In this document: piece after piece, positions 37,770 through 45,757 of the stretch | Layout of the letters: each line of letters starts with the position of its first letter | Numbering within the stretch: position 1 is the first letter of the stretch | Source: Cyanobium usitatum str. Tous | Lineage (GTDB): Bacteria; Cyanobacteriota; Cyanobacteriia; PCC-6307; Cyanobiaceae | Direction: 5' to 3' | Length of the DNA stretch: 64,000 nucleotides | NCBI RefSeq assembly: GCF_003011885.1 | Contig: NZ_PXXO01000006.1 | Coordinates: 1 to 64,000, forward strand | Notes under the pieces: generated by a model | Told to the model about the DNA's origin: nothing | The model's database searches: none | What the model saw: the letters and a program-made list of their open reading frames with translations, nothing else | Made by a program: the position numbers and the translations under genes

Positions 37770-38612
37770 CTAATCCACGTCGTGGGCGAAGCGGCGATAG
37801 AGAAAATCGAGGGCGTGGTTGCGCAGTTGGCCGTAGCGGGGGTCGACCTGGATCGCTTCGTAGCGGCGCGGCCGCTCGAAGGGCACCTCAAGGATTTCGC
37901 CGATGCCGGCGGCAGGGCCGTTGGTCATCATCACGACCCGGTCGGCCAGAAATAGGGCCTCGTCGATGTCGTGGGTGATCATCAACACAGTGGGTTTCTG
38001 CTCGCGCCAGATCGCCAGCAGCTCTTCTTGGAGCTCCTCCTTGGTGATGGCATCGAGGGCGCCGAAGGGTTCATCCAGCACCAGCACCGCTGGTGACACG
38101 GCCAAGGCGCGGGCGATAGCCACCCGTTGCTTCATGCCTCCAGAGATTTGGCCGGGGCGCTGATCGGCTGCGTTGCTGAGGTGGACCATCTCCAAGTGAT
38201 GCTCCACCACCTGGCGGCTTGACGCCGGGTCCAGTTCGGGCCGTGCTGCCTTGACCGCGAGTTCCACGTTCTGGCGCACGGTCTTCCAGGGCAGCAGGGA
38301 ATAGTTTTGAAATACCACCATTCGATCGGGGCCTGGAGATTCAATGGCGGCCCCTTGCATCGTGACGCTTCCGCTTGTGGGATGTAGGAAGCCCGACACC
38401 ATATTGAGCAGGGTTGATTTGCCGCAGCCTGAATGGCCAATCACGCAAACGAATTCACCGCGGCTCACGGTTAGGTTGATGTTGCGTAGAGCCTCAAACC
38501 CACCTGAGCGGCTCTTAAAGACTTGCCCTACTCCTTCAAAATGGAGAAAGGGCTGGTCCTGTCCCGAAGAGAGTGGGCTGATGGGTGGTGGCAGTTGGCT
38601 AGTTTCTGGCAT
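37770..38612 (-). CDS. nrtD: Nitrate/nitrite ABC transporter ATP-binding subunit NrtD
   Basis: The 280-residue ATPase has Walker A VIGHSGCGKSTLLNMVSG, Q-loop region VFQNYSLLPWKTV, signature ISGGMKQRVAIARALA, Walker B VLVLDEPFGALDA and the switch His in VLMITHDIDEA. With NrtC it drives nitrate and nitrite uptake through NrtB. NrtD lacks the C-terminal sensor domain present in NrtC. It is the last gene of nrtABCD, nine bases after nrtC. Its stop lies one base from the narB stop on the opposite strand. CynD/CmpD paralogs would look similar; the neighbours decide for nitrate. Confidence 0.95.
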   Translation of the reverse strand: MPETSQLPPPISPLSSGQDQPFLHFEGVGQVFKSRSGGFEALRNINLTVSRGEFVCVIGHSGCGKSTLLNMVSGFLHPTSGSVTMQGAAIESPGPDRMVVFQNYSLLPWKTVRQNVELAVKAARPELDPASSRQVVEHHLEMVHLSNAADQRPGQISGGMKQRVAIARALAVSPAVLVLDEPFGALDAITKEELQEELLAIWREQKPTVLMITHDIDEALFLADRVVMMTNGPAAGIGEILEVPFERPRRYEAIQVDPRYGQLRNHALDFLYRRFAHDVD

Positions 38613-38621
38613 AGGTCTAGC

Positions 38622-40649
38622 TCAGGCAGTGGGAATCAATACGGGTTGTCTGGTGGACGCGGCTGGGAGCTCTGCATGTCCCATAGGTGGAGCCGATCCC
38701 TGAAGTTGGGTTTTCAGGTAGGGGATCGGCTCGTCCGCGTTGAAGGGGATGCCATCAGCCAGCGCAAAGGTGGAACGCGGAGCAGGCAAGGCTTGGAAGC
38801 CTGCTGCGACCAGGGCTTGATCACAAATATCTTGGCGGTAGGTCAGCGCGAGCAATTCTTGTCTGTTGGTTGGGAATGGGCACCAACCCCAACGGCTGAA
38901 CTGGGTGAGTAACCAGGTGCCTTCAGAACGATTAGGAATGTGGGCCCGATCGGCATGGAACTGGTTGAATCGCAGGAGTTCAGGGCTCGAATCCCCCAGG
39001 CCGGTTTTGAACTGCCGTGTCAGGGCAATGCCGGAACGGGTTCCGAGCCACTGGGGTTGGCTTAGAACGCGTGTCATTTCATCGCGATGATTGCTGTTGT
39101 CGCAGCGTGCAGCTGCCTGCATGAGGCCACTGCAGATGGCAACTAGGGCATCGGGATGGGCAGCGGCCCACGCTTCTGATGTGGTGAGCACTTTTTCAGG
39201 ATGCCCACTCCAGATGTCGAGGTCGGTGGCTAGGACATAGCCATGCCGATCTTCAACGGCTTCAGCAACCCGATAGCGGCCTGCACAAAACGCATCGATG
39301 GCCCCGGTTCGCAAAGCCCAAACCATGGCCATCGGTGACAGCATCGTGAACACAATGTGCTCTTCAACATTGAGCCCGCCAGCCGTTAACCAGTGACGTA
39401 GTAATAGCTCGGCGATGCCGTGATGTTGAGGGATGCCAATGGTGAAGGGCTTGTCCCTGTCTTGAATCCACTCCACCAAGCTTGCGCGATCCCCAATGCC
39501 CTGATCCATGAAATGGCGGGCAAGGCAGAGGGCGTTGCCATTACGGCTGACGGTCATCGGTGTGATGGCCGCCCAGGGAGTTCGCTTTTGACCGGGCCGG
39601 TTACCCAGTCCCAGGTTCAATTGCAAAGGGGTGGTGGCTGAGGTGATCGCCATGTCCAAGCCACCTTCTACCAAGCGATCCTCGAGTCGACGCCAGTCGG
39701 CGAAGGATTCGGGGATGAGTTGCACCACAGAGGAATCAAACAACTTGCTGTCGATCGCCATCGCCAGGGGAGCGATATCGAGTCCTGGTAAGTAACCCAA
39801 CCGCACAACTGTGGCTATGCGGCTTGGAGCGGCGGGTGTGGCTGCGGTCACTGCTGTGCGCCGTTCCCGCATCCGCCGTTGTTGCTGCAAAAAACCAATC
39901 AGTTCAATCCGTAACTGGTAATAATCGGGATGTTCCATTACCTCGAGCCGTTGCCGGGGCCGAGGTAGGTGTACGTTGAGAATTTGTCCAATTTCTGCTT
40001 CCGGTCCATTGGTGAGCATGACCACCCGATCGGAGAGAAGTAGCGCCTCGTCGACGTCGTGGGTCACCATCACGGTGGTGACACCCGCCTCCTGGCAGAT
40101 CTGCATCAACTGCTGTTGCAGGTTCCCGCGGGTTAGGGCATCCAGTGCTCCGAAGGGTTCATCGAGCAACAGCAGGCGTGGCTGGATGGCCAGTGCTCTG
40201 GCAATGGCGACCCGTTGCTTCATACCCCCAGACAATTCGCGGGGATACTTTTCGGCAGCGGTACTGAGGCCAACCGTCTTCAATTGCTTGTCAACTAGTT
40301 CTCTGCGTTCTTCCCTGGAGAGATGACGCAGTACGTTCGTTACAGCTAGCTCAATATTTTGTCGAACGGTTTGCCATGGCAGCAGAGAATAGTTCTGAAA
40401 CACCACCATCCTGTCGGGCCCAGGGGAGGTGACTTGACGGCCATCCATCAAGATCCCACCCTTTGTCGCTAAAGTGAGACCTGCTAGTAGATTGAGCAAG
40501 GTTGATTTGCCGCAACCAGAATGGCCGATAAGCGATACGAATTCCCCTTCCTTAATCTCAAGACTAATGTCTTTAAGCGCTACGTACTGACCTCCGTCTT
40601 GTAGGGCAAATGTTTGGGTAACATTGTCAATGGTGACCAGTGAAGTCAT
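38622..40649 (-). CDS. nrtC: Nitrate/nitrite ABC transporter ATPase with C-terminal substrate-sensing domain NrtC
   Basis: A 675-residue fusion. Residues about 1-250 form an ABC ATPase with Walker A LIGHSGCGKSTLLNLLAG, signature LSGGMKQRVAIARALA and Walker B LLLLDEPFGALDA. After a linker rich in Ala, Thr and Arg, residues about 295-660 form an NrtA-like binding domain (RLGYLPGLDIAPLAMAIDSKL, WAAITPMTVSRNGNALCLA, AFCAGRYRVAEAVEDRHGYV). In characterised NrtC this domain binds the nitrogen source and mediates inhibition by ammonium. The ATG at 40649 (MTSLVTIDNVTQTF) is chosen; the frame extends 18 codons into nrtB. It is one base after nrtB. Confidence 0.96.
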   Translation of the reverse strand: MTSLVTIDNVTQTFALQDGGQYVALKDISLEIKEGEFVSLIGHSGCGKSTLLNLLAGLTLATKGGILMDGRQVTSPGPDRMVVFQNYSLLPWQTVRQNIELAVTNVLRHLSREERRELVDKQLKTVGLSTAAEKYPRELSGGMKQRVAIARALAIQPRLLLLDEPFGALDALTRGNLQQQLMQICQEAGVTTVMVTHDVDEALLLSDRVVMLTNGPEAEIGQILNVHLPRPRQRLEVMEHPDYYQLRIELIGFLQQQRRMRERRTAVTAATPAAPSRIATVVRLGYLPGLDIAPLAMAIDSKLFDSSVVQLIPESFADWRRLEDRLVEGGLDMAITSATTPLQLNLGLGNRPGQKRTPWAAITPMTVSRNGNALCLARHFMDQGIGDRASLVEWIQDRDKPFTIGIPQHHGIAELLLRHWLTAGGLNVEEHIVFTMLSPMAMVWALRTGAIDAFCAGRYRVAEAVEDRHGYVLATDLDIWSGHPEKVLTTSEAWAAAHPDALVAICSGLMQAAARCDNSNHRDEMTRVLSQPQWLGTRSGIALTRQFKTGLGDSSPELLRFNQFHADRAHIPNRSEGTWLLTQFSRWGWCPFPTNRQELLALTYRQDICDQALVAAGFQALPAPRSTFALADGIPFNADEPIPYLKTQLQGSAPPMGHAELPAASTRQPVLIPTA

Positions 40650-40650
40650 C

Positions 40651-41493
40651 TCAGCGTCCACCACCACTAATGCGATCACCCACCATGCCCACCAGGCGAT
40701 CAAGGATCAGGCCAACAACACCCACATAGAAGATGGCCAGGATGATTTGACTTGTGCTGCTATCCCCACCGGCATTGTAGGCATCCCAGATGAAGAAGCC
40801 AATCCCGCCATCGGCCTTCAGCATCTCCGCAGCCACGATGGCAAGCCAAGCCAGACCCACAGAGATGCGCAGGCCAGTAAAAACGTAGGGGGCCGTAGCT
40901 GGCAGCAGGATGTCGCGCAGATAACTGCGCTTGCGCAACCTAAGAACCCGAGCCACATTGGTGTAGTCCTGGGGAATTTCGCGGATTCCCACAGCCGTGT
41001 TGATGATAATTGGCCAAATTGCTGTGATAAAGATCACGAAGATGGCTGCCGCATCAGCCTGCTGGAGTAGGAGAAGGGAGATCGGTAGCCAGGCCAGGGG
41101 CGGCACGGTGCGCAGGACCTGAATCAGGGGATCAAAGCCCCGCCGTAGAAATTCATTCAGGCCGATCGCAAGTCCAGCGGCGATGCCAACAATTGCCGCC
41201 ATGCTATAGCCAATGACGACCCGTTGAAGGGAGATCAGAATCTGTAGGCCCAATCCCTTTGCCGTGCCGCCATCGTCATAGAAGGGTTGGCTGATGTAGG
41301 GGGTCCAGGTTTGGGTTATCACTTGGATCGGCCCGGGGAAGCCATCCGGATTGGGAAGGCACATGAGCTGCCAGAGGGCCAAGGTAAGGCCGATGCAAAC
41401 CACCGGGGCTTTCAGCTGACGAGCCAAGGGCGAATGCAGCCAAGAGATTCTTGGTCGCCGTGGCTTGCGGCTTTTCGCGAGGGCGGGGGTCAT
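40651..41493 (-). CDS. nrtB: Nitrate/nitrite ABC transporter permease NrtB
   Basis: The 280-residue membrane protein belongs to the binding-protein-dependent permease family. The coupling (EAA) loop around LNEFLRRGFDPLIQVLRTVPPLAWLPISLLL lies in the middle, and about six membrane helices are seen. The C-terminal part has VARVLRLRKRSYLRDILLPATAPYVFTGLR, which contacts the ATPase, and FFIWDAYNAGGDSSTSQIILAIFYVG. It is the second nrt gene. Its ATG at 41493 lies 80 bases after the nrtA stop, a gap holding a strong hairpin. The basic N-terminal tail (KSRKPRRPRISWLH) is cytoplasmic. Confidence 0.95.
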   Translation of the reverse strand: MTPALAKSRKPRRPRISWLHSPLARQLKAPVVCIGLTLALWQLMCLPNPDGFPGPIQVITQTWTPYISQPFYDDGGTAKGLGLQILISLQRVVIGYSMAAIVGIAAGLAIGLNEFLRRGFDPLIQVLRTVPPLAWLPISLLLLQQADAAAIFVIFITAIWPIIINTAVGIREIPQDYTNVARVLRLRKRSYLRDILLPATAPYVFTGLRISVGLAWLAIVAAEMLKADGGIGFFIWDAYNAGGDSSTSQIILAIFYVGVVGLILDRLVGMVGDRISGGGR

Positions 41494-41523
41494 TAAAGGA
41501 GCGTGGTTTTAAAGGAAGTCAGA

Positions 41524-41547
41524 AAGGAGACCCGGCAGGGCCTCCTT
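41524..41547 (-). other. Intercistronic hairpin between nrtA and nrtB
   Basis: On the transcribed (minus) strand AAGGAGGCCC, a TGCC loop and GGGTCTCCTT form a ten-pair stem with one G-T wobble. There is no clean T-run behind it (TTCTGACTTCC follows), so it is not a textbook terminator. Hairpins of this kind between binding-protein and permease genes often stabilise the upstream message or attenuate the downstream part. Confidence 0.75.
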
Positions 41548-41573
41548 GGGATCAGGATCAGCGACCTGTCGGC

Positions 41574-42869
41574 TTACTTCATCGCCTTGATCTTTTGGCT
41601 GTTGAGGTAGGCCTTGGGATTATTGGGATCAAACTTGATCCCATCAAAGAAGGTTTCTACGCCCCTCGAATCGCTAGTGGGAACATCGGTGTAGCCGTTG
41701 GCCTTAGCTGCTGCACGCCAGAGGTCAGCTCGGTTTACTTTGTCGACGAGCGCCTTTATATTGGTGCTTGAGGGCAAATAACCCCAGCGGATATCTTCTG
41801 TGATGAACCAGGCGTCATGGCTCTTATAGGGGAAAGAGGCATTGCTGGCCCAGAACTTCATCTTGTAGCGGCTGTTTTTCACCACCTTGCCTCTGCCGTA
41901 GTCAATGGTGCCCTGGAGACGGGGGAGCAGATCATCAACGCTGGCCTTGACGTATTTGTCTTGGGCAAGCATTTTGGCCAACTCACTAGTGTTGGCTGGG
42001 TTGTCGGCCCATTTCTGGGCCTGCTGCACGGCCATCAATAGCCTGAGAGCAGCGTTGGGGTTTTTCTTCACCCAATCTGCCCGCATGGCAAAGGCTTTTT
42101 CAGGGTGGTCGCGCCAGAGCTCACCGGTGATGAGAGCCGTGTATCCCAGTTTCTTGTTTACAAGGCGCTCGTTCCATGGCTCACCCACGCAGAAGGTATC
42201 CATGGTTCCCGATTGCATGTTTGCAACCATTTGGGGCGGGGGAATCACCACAAGGTTGGCGTCTTTATTGGGGTTGACTCCATTGGCGGCCAGCCAATAG
42301 CGCATCCACAGATCATGGGTGCCACCCGGGAAAGTAACAGCAGCTTTGAACTTGTCTCCAGTGGCATTCTTCTTGGCCACGGTTTTGACTAAGACAGGGG
42401 CCTTAACGGTGAGCTTATCGCTCAAGAATTCTTTGGATACGGAGATGGCTTGCCCATTCAAATTAAGCCTGGCCAAGAGGTTCATTGGCACCGGCTTTTT
42501 GCTTTTGCTGATTGCCCCAGTGGTCAGCAGGTAGGCCATCGGGCTGAGCAGGTGTGCCCCATCAATCCCTCCTCCGGAGCTACCAAGCTCGAGGTTGTCG
42601 CGGGTGACCGCCCAGGAGGTTTGTTTTTTGAGCTCCACCCCGGTCATGCCTTGCTTTGCGAAGAAGCCCTTCTCTTTGGCAACAATCAGCGGAGCGGCAT
42701 CGGTGAGGGCAATAAAGCCCAGGGTTGCCGAGGTGGTTTCCGGCTTGCCCGGTGCAGCGTGGGCGGCGTTGGTGATTAGCAGGCTGGCAATTCCACCCAC
42801 CTGGAATGCAAGCACCGCTGTTGTGGTGGCTGTGCGAAGCAGAAATTGGCGGCGTGATGCGTTTGTCAT
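41574..42869 (-). CDS. nrtA: Nitrate/nitrite-binding protein NrtA
   Basis: NrtA captures nitrate or nitrite outside the membrane and hands it to NrtB. The 431-residue protein begins with a twin-arginine-type signal, MTNASRRQFLLRTATTTAVLAF, with probable cleavage near AHAAPGK. The binding domain includes LGFIALTDAAPLIVAKEKGFFAKQ, WAVTRDNLELGSSGGGIDGAHLL and VIPPPQMVANMQSGTMDTFCVGEPWNERLV, all typical of NrtA/CmpA. It is the first gene of nrtABCD. A GT-N10-AC sequence lies about 195 bases upstream on the same strand. Confidence 0.96.
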   Translation of the reverse strand: MTNASRRQFLLRTATTTAVLAFQVGGIASLLITNAAHAAPGKPETTSATLGFIALTDAAPLIVAKEKGFFAKQGMTGVELKKQTSWAVTRDNLELGSSGGGIDGAHLLSPMAYLLTTGAISKSKKPVPMNLLARLNLNGQAISVSKEFLSDKLTVKAPVLVKTVAKKNATGDKFKAAVTFPGGTHDLWMRYWLAANGVNPNKDANLVVIPPPQMVANMQSGTMDTFCVGEPWNERLVNKKLGYTALITGELWRDHPEKAFAMRADWVKKNPNAALRLLMAVQQAQKWADNPANTSELAKMLAQDKYVKASVDDLLPRLQGTIDYGRGKVVKNSRYKMKFWASNASFPYKSHDAWFITEDIRWGYLPSSTNIKALVDKVNRADLWRAAAKANGYTDVPTSDSRGVETFFDGIKFDPNNPKAYLNSQKIKAMK

Positions 42870-43062
42870 TGGTTAAAACTCCGGTTCGGGGCACGAAATA
42901 GCCGCCAATCCCTATTGGGTCAGCGGTGCGGAATTTGGGTTGCCTGTTTGATGCCAGCGCAATCACCGGTCACTGAGGGCCTTTTGATTCCCCTCAATGA
43001 AATGCGCTGGCGCGAAAGCTCACCAACTCGCTTAGAACAACACACGGCCCGAGCTCGCTCCC

Positions 43063-43076
43063 GTCGCAGTTGCTAC
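43063..43076 (-). promoter_or_regulatory. Candidate NtcA-like site upstream of nrtA
   Basis: Read on the minus strand this is GTAGCAACTGCGAC, a GT-N10-AC sequence with the first half-site GTA intact and GAC in place of TAC. It lies at the 3' end of the TrpD2-like gene, 194 bases before the nrtA ATG. The region between (42870-43062) holds no open frame I can support, so it would be a long 5' leader. A weak -10 candidate (TTGTTC) starts near 43040. Confidence 0.4.
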
Positions 43077-44158
43077 AGATCTGCCATTTGCTGCCGCAGC
43101 CGTTCGCCGCTGCGGGCCTGCAGCAGCGCCCGGCTTTGTTCCAGTGCCGCTGGTAGTGAGCTGCAGGCACCGGCCTGCCAAAGGTAGGCGGCTAGGTTCC
43201 AGGCCAGCCCTTCCGCCAAGGGCCCCTCGCCTGCTAATGCAGCCAGGGCCTGGTCCCTCCAAGTTTCAAGGCAGACCCAAGCCACTTCGTCTGCCTCAAT
43301 GCCGTGGTCGCGGGGGTGCATCAAGATCCGCTCGACCTCACCGTTTTGAACTCTGGCCGTAATTCCTGCCCGTGTGGTGGGGAGATCGGTGGATCCTTCC
43401 AGCCCTTTAATGGTGAGTACATCGGTTTCGCCAAAGGCGCTGAGGGCTTCCCAGGCCCTCTTTTCTGTGGGGGGGTGCACGAAACCGCTGATCAGCAGGT
43501 GTTCCCCTTGGTGTGGGGTCCACAGCAACTCCAAACTGGCCACGGGCGGTCGCTTGCCGATCGCGTCGCGAATGGGGAGAAGGGTTTCTGCCGCTGGAAA
43601 GTGATCGGGTTGGTGGGTGAGGGCAAGACCAAACCCGTCTAGCCGCTCTTGGATGGTTTCAAGACTGTGCCCAGACCAGCCAATGCCTATGGATCCAAAC
43701 AGCTCGGCAAGGGTGATTCCGTATTTCACGGGCATGGGTTTGCCTCCGTGAAGCACCACGGGCAGGCCGGAGGAGGCGAGTACGAGAGCCACAAGGGGAG
43801 CCAACGGAGCTGTTCGTGACCTGCCGTCGTATGGCACGCAAAAGCAGAGGGCTTTTTGGCCTTGGGTTTTCAGCTTCGGCCCATGGCGCCGATAGCTATC
43901 GAGCATCCCGGTGAGCTCAATCGGGGCGGGCCTGCGAATCCTGTGTGCGATCAGGAAGGCCCCCATTTGGGCATCACTCGCTTCCCCGCTGAGCATGAGG
44001 TCCATGGCCTCGCAGGCCTCGTCTCGGTCGAGGCCCGTACTCGTGTGTTCACCGCTGCCTACTTTGGCGATCAGTAGCCGAAATCGCTCCTGGGCCCCAC
44101 TGAGTTGGCTAGTAGGCCGTTGAACCAACCCTCCGGTAATTGGTAGTGATTGCGACAT
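43073..44158 (-). CDS. TrpD2-like (anthranilate phosphoribosyltransferase family) protein
   Basis: The 361-residue protein has the fold signals of the glycosyltransferase family 3 group: an N-terminal helical part (DRDEACEAMDLMLSGEASDAQMGAFLIAHRIRRPAPIELTGML) and a core with VVLHGGKPMPVKYGITLAELFGSIGI. The PRPP-binding GTGGD motif of true TrpD is not seen (FCVPYDGRSRTAPLAP occupies the place), which matches the TrpD2/YbiB group, reported to bind nucleic acid rather than make tryptophan. It sits between nrtA and nirA, divergent from nirA by 66 bases. A regulatory or accessory role in nitrate assimilation is an inference from position only. Confidence 0.8.
   Translation of the reverse strand: MSQSLPITGGLVQRPTSQLSGAQERFRLLIAKVGSGEHTSTGLDRDEACEAMDLMLSGEASDAQMGAFLIAHRIRRPAPIELTGMLDSYRRHGPKLKTQGQKALCFCVPYDGRSRTAPLAPLVALVLASSGLPVVLHGGKPMPVKYGITLAELFGSIGIGWSGHSLETIQERLDGFGLALTHQPDHFPAAETLLPIRDAIGKRPPVASLELLWTPHQGEHLLISGFVHPPTEKRAWEALSAFGETDVLTIKGLEGSTDLPTTRAGITARVQNGEVERILMHPRDHGIEADEVAWVCLETWRDQALAALAGEGPLAEGLAWNLAAYLWQAGACSSLPAALEQSRALLQARSGERLRQQMADL
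44143..44156 (+). promoter_or_regulatory. Candidate NtcA-like site upstream of nirA
   Basis: GTAGTGATTGCGAC fits GT-N10-AC and shares GTAG, the A at position 7 and TGCGAC with the site upstream of nrtA. It ends 68 bases before the nirA ATG and overlaps the first codons of the divergent TrpD2-like gene. TATCAC at 44182-44187 is a possible -10 element, 25 bases further on, close to the spacing of NtcA-activated promoters. Confidence 0.5.
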
Positions 44159-44224
44159 TGCGGAGGTTGGCGCTCCGGGACTATCACCTGATCTTCCTGT
44201 ACGGCCAGCTCAAGCCTTATAAAA

Positions 44225-45742
44225 ATGGACCCCCTGGCCAAGCCCAGCAAGATCGAACAGGCCAAGGCAGAGCTTTGTGGCCTGGATCTAGCTCCTCGCT
44301 TGGGTGATTTGGCGAGCCAGGGCTGGGAGTCGCTGGACGAGGCAACCCTCACCATCCGGCTGAAATGGCTGGGGATCTTCTTCCGTCCGGTGACCCCGGG
44401 GCGCTTCATGGTGCGGCTGCGGCTGCCCAATGGCGTGATCTCAGCCGACCAGCTGGAGCTGCTGGCTGAGGTGATCGATCGTTGTGGTGATCAGGGCAGT
44501 GCCGACATCACCACCCGCCAAAATCTCCAACTCCGAGGCCTGCTGCTGGAGGACATGGCGCCCCTTCTGCAGGCCCTGGAGGCTGGGGGTCTGACCAGCC
44601 GCCAATCGGGTCACGACAACCCTCGCAACATCACCGGCAACCCGCTGGCGGGCATTGACCCAGAGGAGATCGTCGACACCCGCCCCCTGGTGGAGGTGAT
44701 TCAGGCGAGGCTGCTGGGGCCGGCCGGTCCCCGCAACCTGCCACGCAAATTCAATGTGGCCGTGGGAGGCGCGCCAGATAGCTTCCTGCTGCACAACGAC
44801 CTGGCCTTCCTGCCGGCTGAGCACAACGGTCAGCTCGGTTTCACCGTGCTGGTGGGGGGCTTCTTCTCAGCCCAGCGGAACGAGTTGGCAGTGCCCCTGG
44901 GCCTGTGGCTGCGGCCTGAGCAGCTGGCCGACTTCACCCTGGCCTTGCTGTGCCATTTCGAGCGCCACGGCAACCGCCAGCAGCGCAATAAGAGCCGGCT
45001 GATGTATCTGATCGACCAGCTCGGGATCGACGCCTATCGGGAGGAGCTGGTTGAAGCCTTCGCCGAACCCGTGCACCCCCACGACGGCTCCCACTTGGTA
45101 AGTCGTGCCCCCCGCTCAGGACTGGGCGTCCATGCCCAGAAGCAGGAGGGGCTCCACTGGGTGGGTCTGCACGTGCCCATGGGCCGGCTGGACGCGGCTT
45201 CGATGCAGGAGCTTGCCGCTTTGGCGCGCACCTATGGCAGCGGCGAGCTGCGTCTCACCGAGGCCCAGAACGCCTTGATCGTTGATGTGCCCTGCGATCG
45301 CATCGAGGACCTGCTGGCCGAACCCCTGCTGCAGCGCTTGCGCCCCGACCCCTCGACCCTTCAGGCAGAAGCGGTGAGTTGCACCGGCAACGCCTACTGC
45401 AGCTTCGCTTTGATCCCCACCAAGGGCGTGGCCCAGCAGGTGCTCGAAGAGCTGGAGCAGCGCATCGAATTGCCCGAGGCGGTGCGCATGCACTGGACCG
45501 GCTGCCCCAATGCCTGCGGCCAGCCCTACATGGGTCAGATCGGGCTGATGGGGGCCAAGGCCCGTAAGGATGGTCAGATGGTGGAAGCGGCCAAGATCTT
45601 TCTTGGCGGCTCCATGGGCGCCGAGCCCAAGCTGGCCGAGCTGCATGAAAAAGGCGTACCCCTCAGTGATCTTGCCGATGTGCTGGAGCTGCTGCTGCTG
45701 GAGCAATTTGGAGCCCGGCGCCGCGAGCCAGCGGGCTTCTGA
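44225..45742 (+). CDS. nirA: Ferredoxin-nitrite reductase
   Basis: NirA reduces nitrite to ammonium with six electrons from ferredoxin, using siroheme and a [4Fe-4S] cluster. The 505-residue length is normal. The N-terminal half shows FMVRLRLPNGVISADQLELLAEV and DITTRQNLQLRGLLLEDM. The cluster/siroheme cysteines are in VSCTGNAYCSFALIPTKG and HWTGCPNACGQPYMGQIGLMG. No extra C-terminal ferredoxin domain is fused. It is followed 15 bases later by the chelatase fusion gene and then cobA, so enzyme and siroheme synthesis are probably on one transcript. Confidence 0.97.
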   Translation: MDPLAKPSKIEQAKAELCGLDLAPRLGDLASQGWESLDEATLTIRLKWLGIFFRPVTPGRFMVRLRLPNGVISADQLELLAEVIDRCGDQGSADITTRQNLQLRGLLLEDMAPLLQALEAGGLTSRQSGHDNPRNITGNPLAGIDPEEIVDTRPLVEVIQARLLGPAGPRNLPRKFNVAVGGAPDSFLLHNDLAFLPAEHNGQLGFTVLVGGFFSAQRNELAVPLGLWLRPEQLADFTLALLCHFERHGNRQQRNKSRLMYLIDQLGIDAYREELVEAFAEPVHPHDGSHLVSRAPRSGLGVHAQKQEGLHWVGLHVPMGRLDAASMQELAALARTYGSGELRLTEAQNALIVDVPCDRIEDLLAEPLLQRLRPDPSTLQAEAVSCTGNAYCSFALIPTKGVAQQVLEELEQRIELPEAVRMHWTGCPNACGQPYMGQIGLMGAKARKDGQMVEAAKIFLGGSMGAEPKLAELHEKGVPLSDLADVLELLLLEQFGARRREPAGF

Positions 45743-45757
45743 GCGCGGAGGGCGGCT

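Noticed and set aside
35987-37891. 634-codon open frame on the minus strand opposite narB
   Set aside because: Same kind of shadow; narB motifs occupy the plus strand throughout.
42870-43062. Perfect NtcA box GTA-N8-TAC in the nrtA leader
   Set aside because: No GTA occurs on the plus strand and none of the minus-strand options has TAC at the right distance; only the imperfect site at 43063-43076 was kept.
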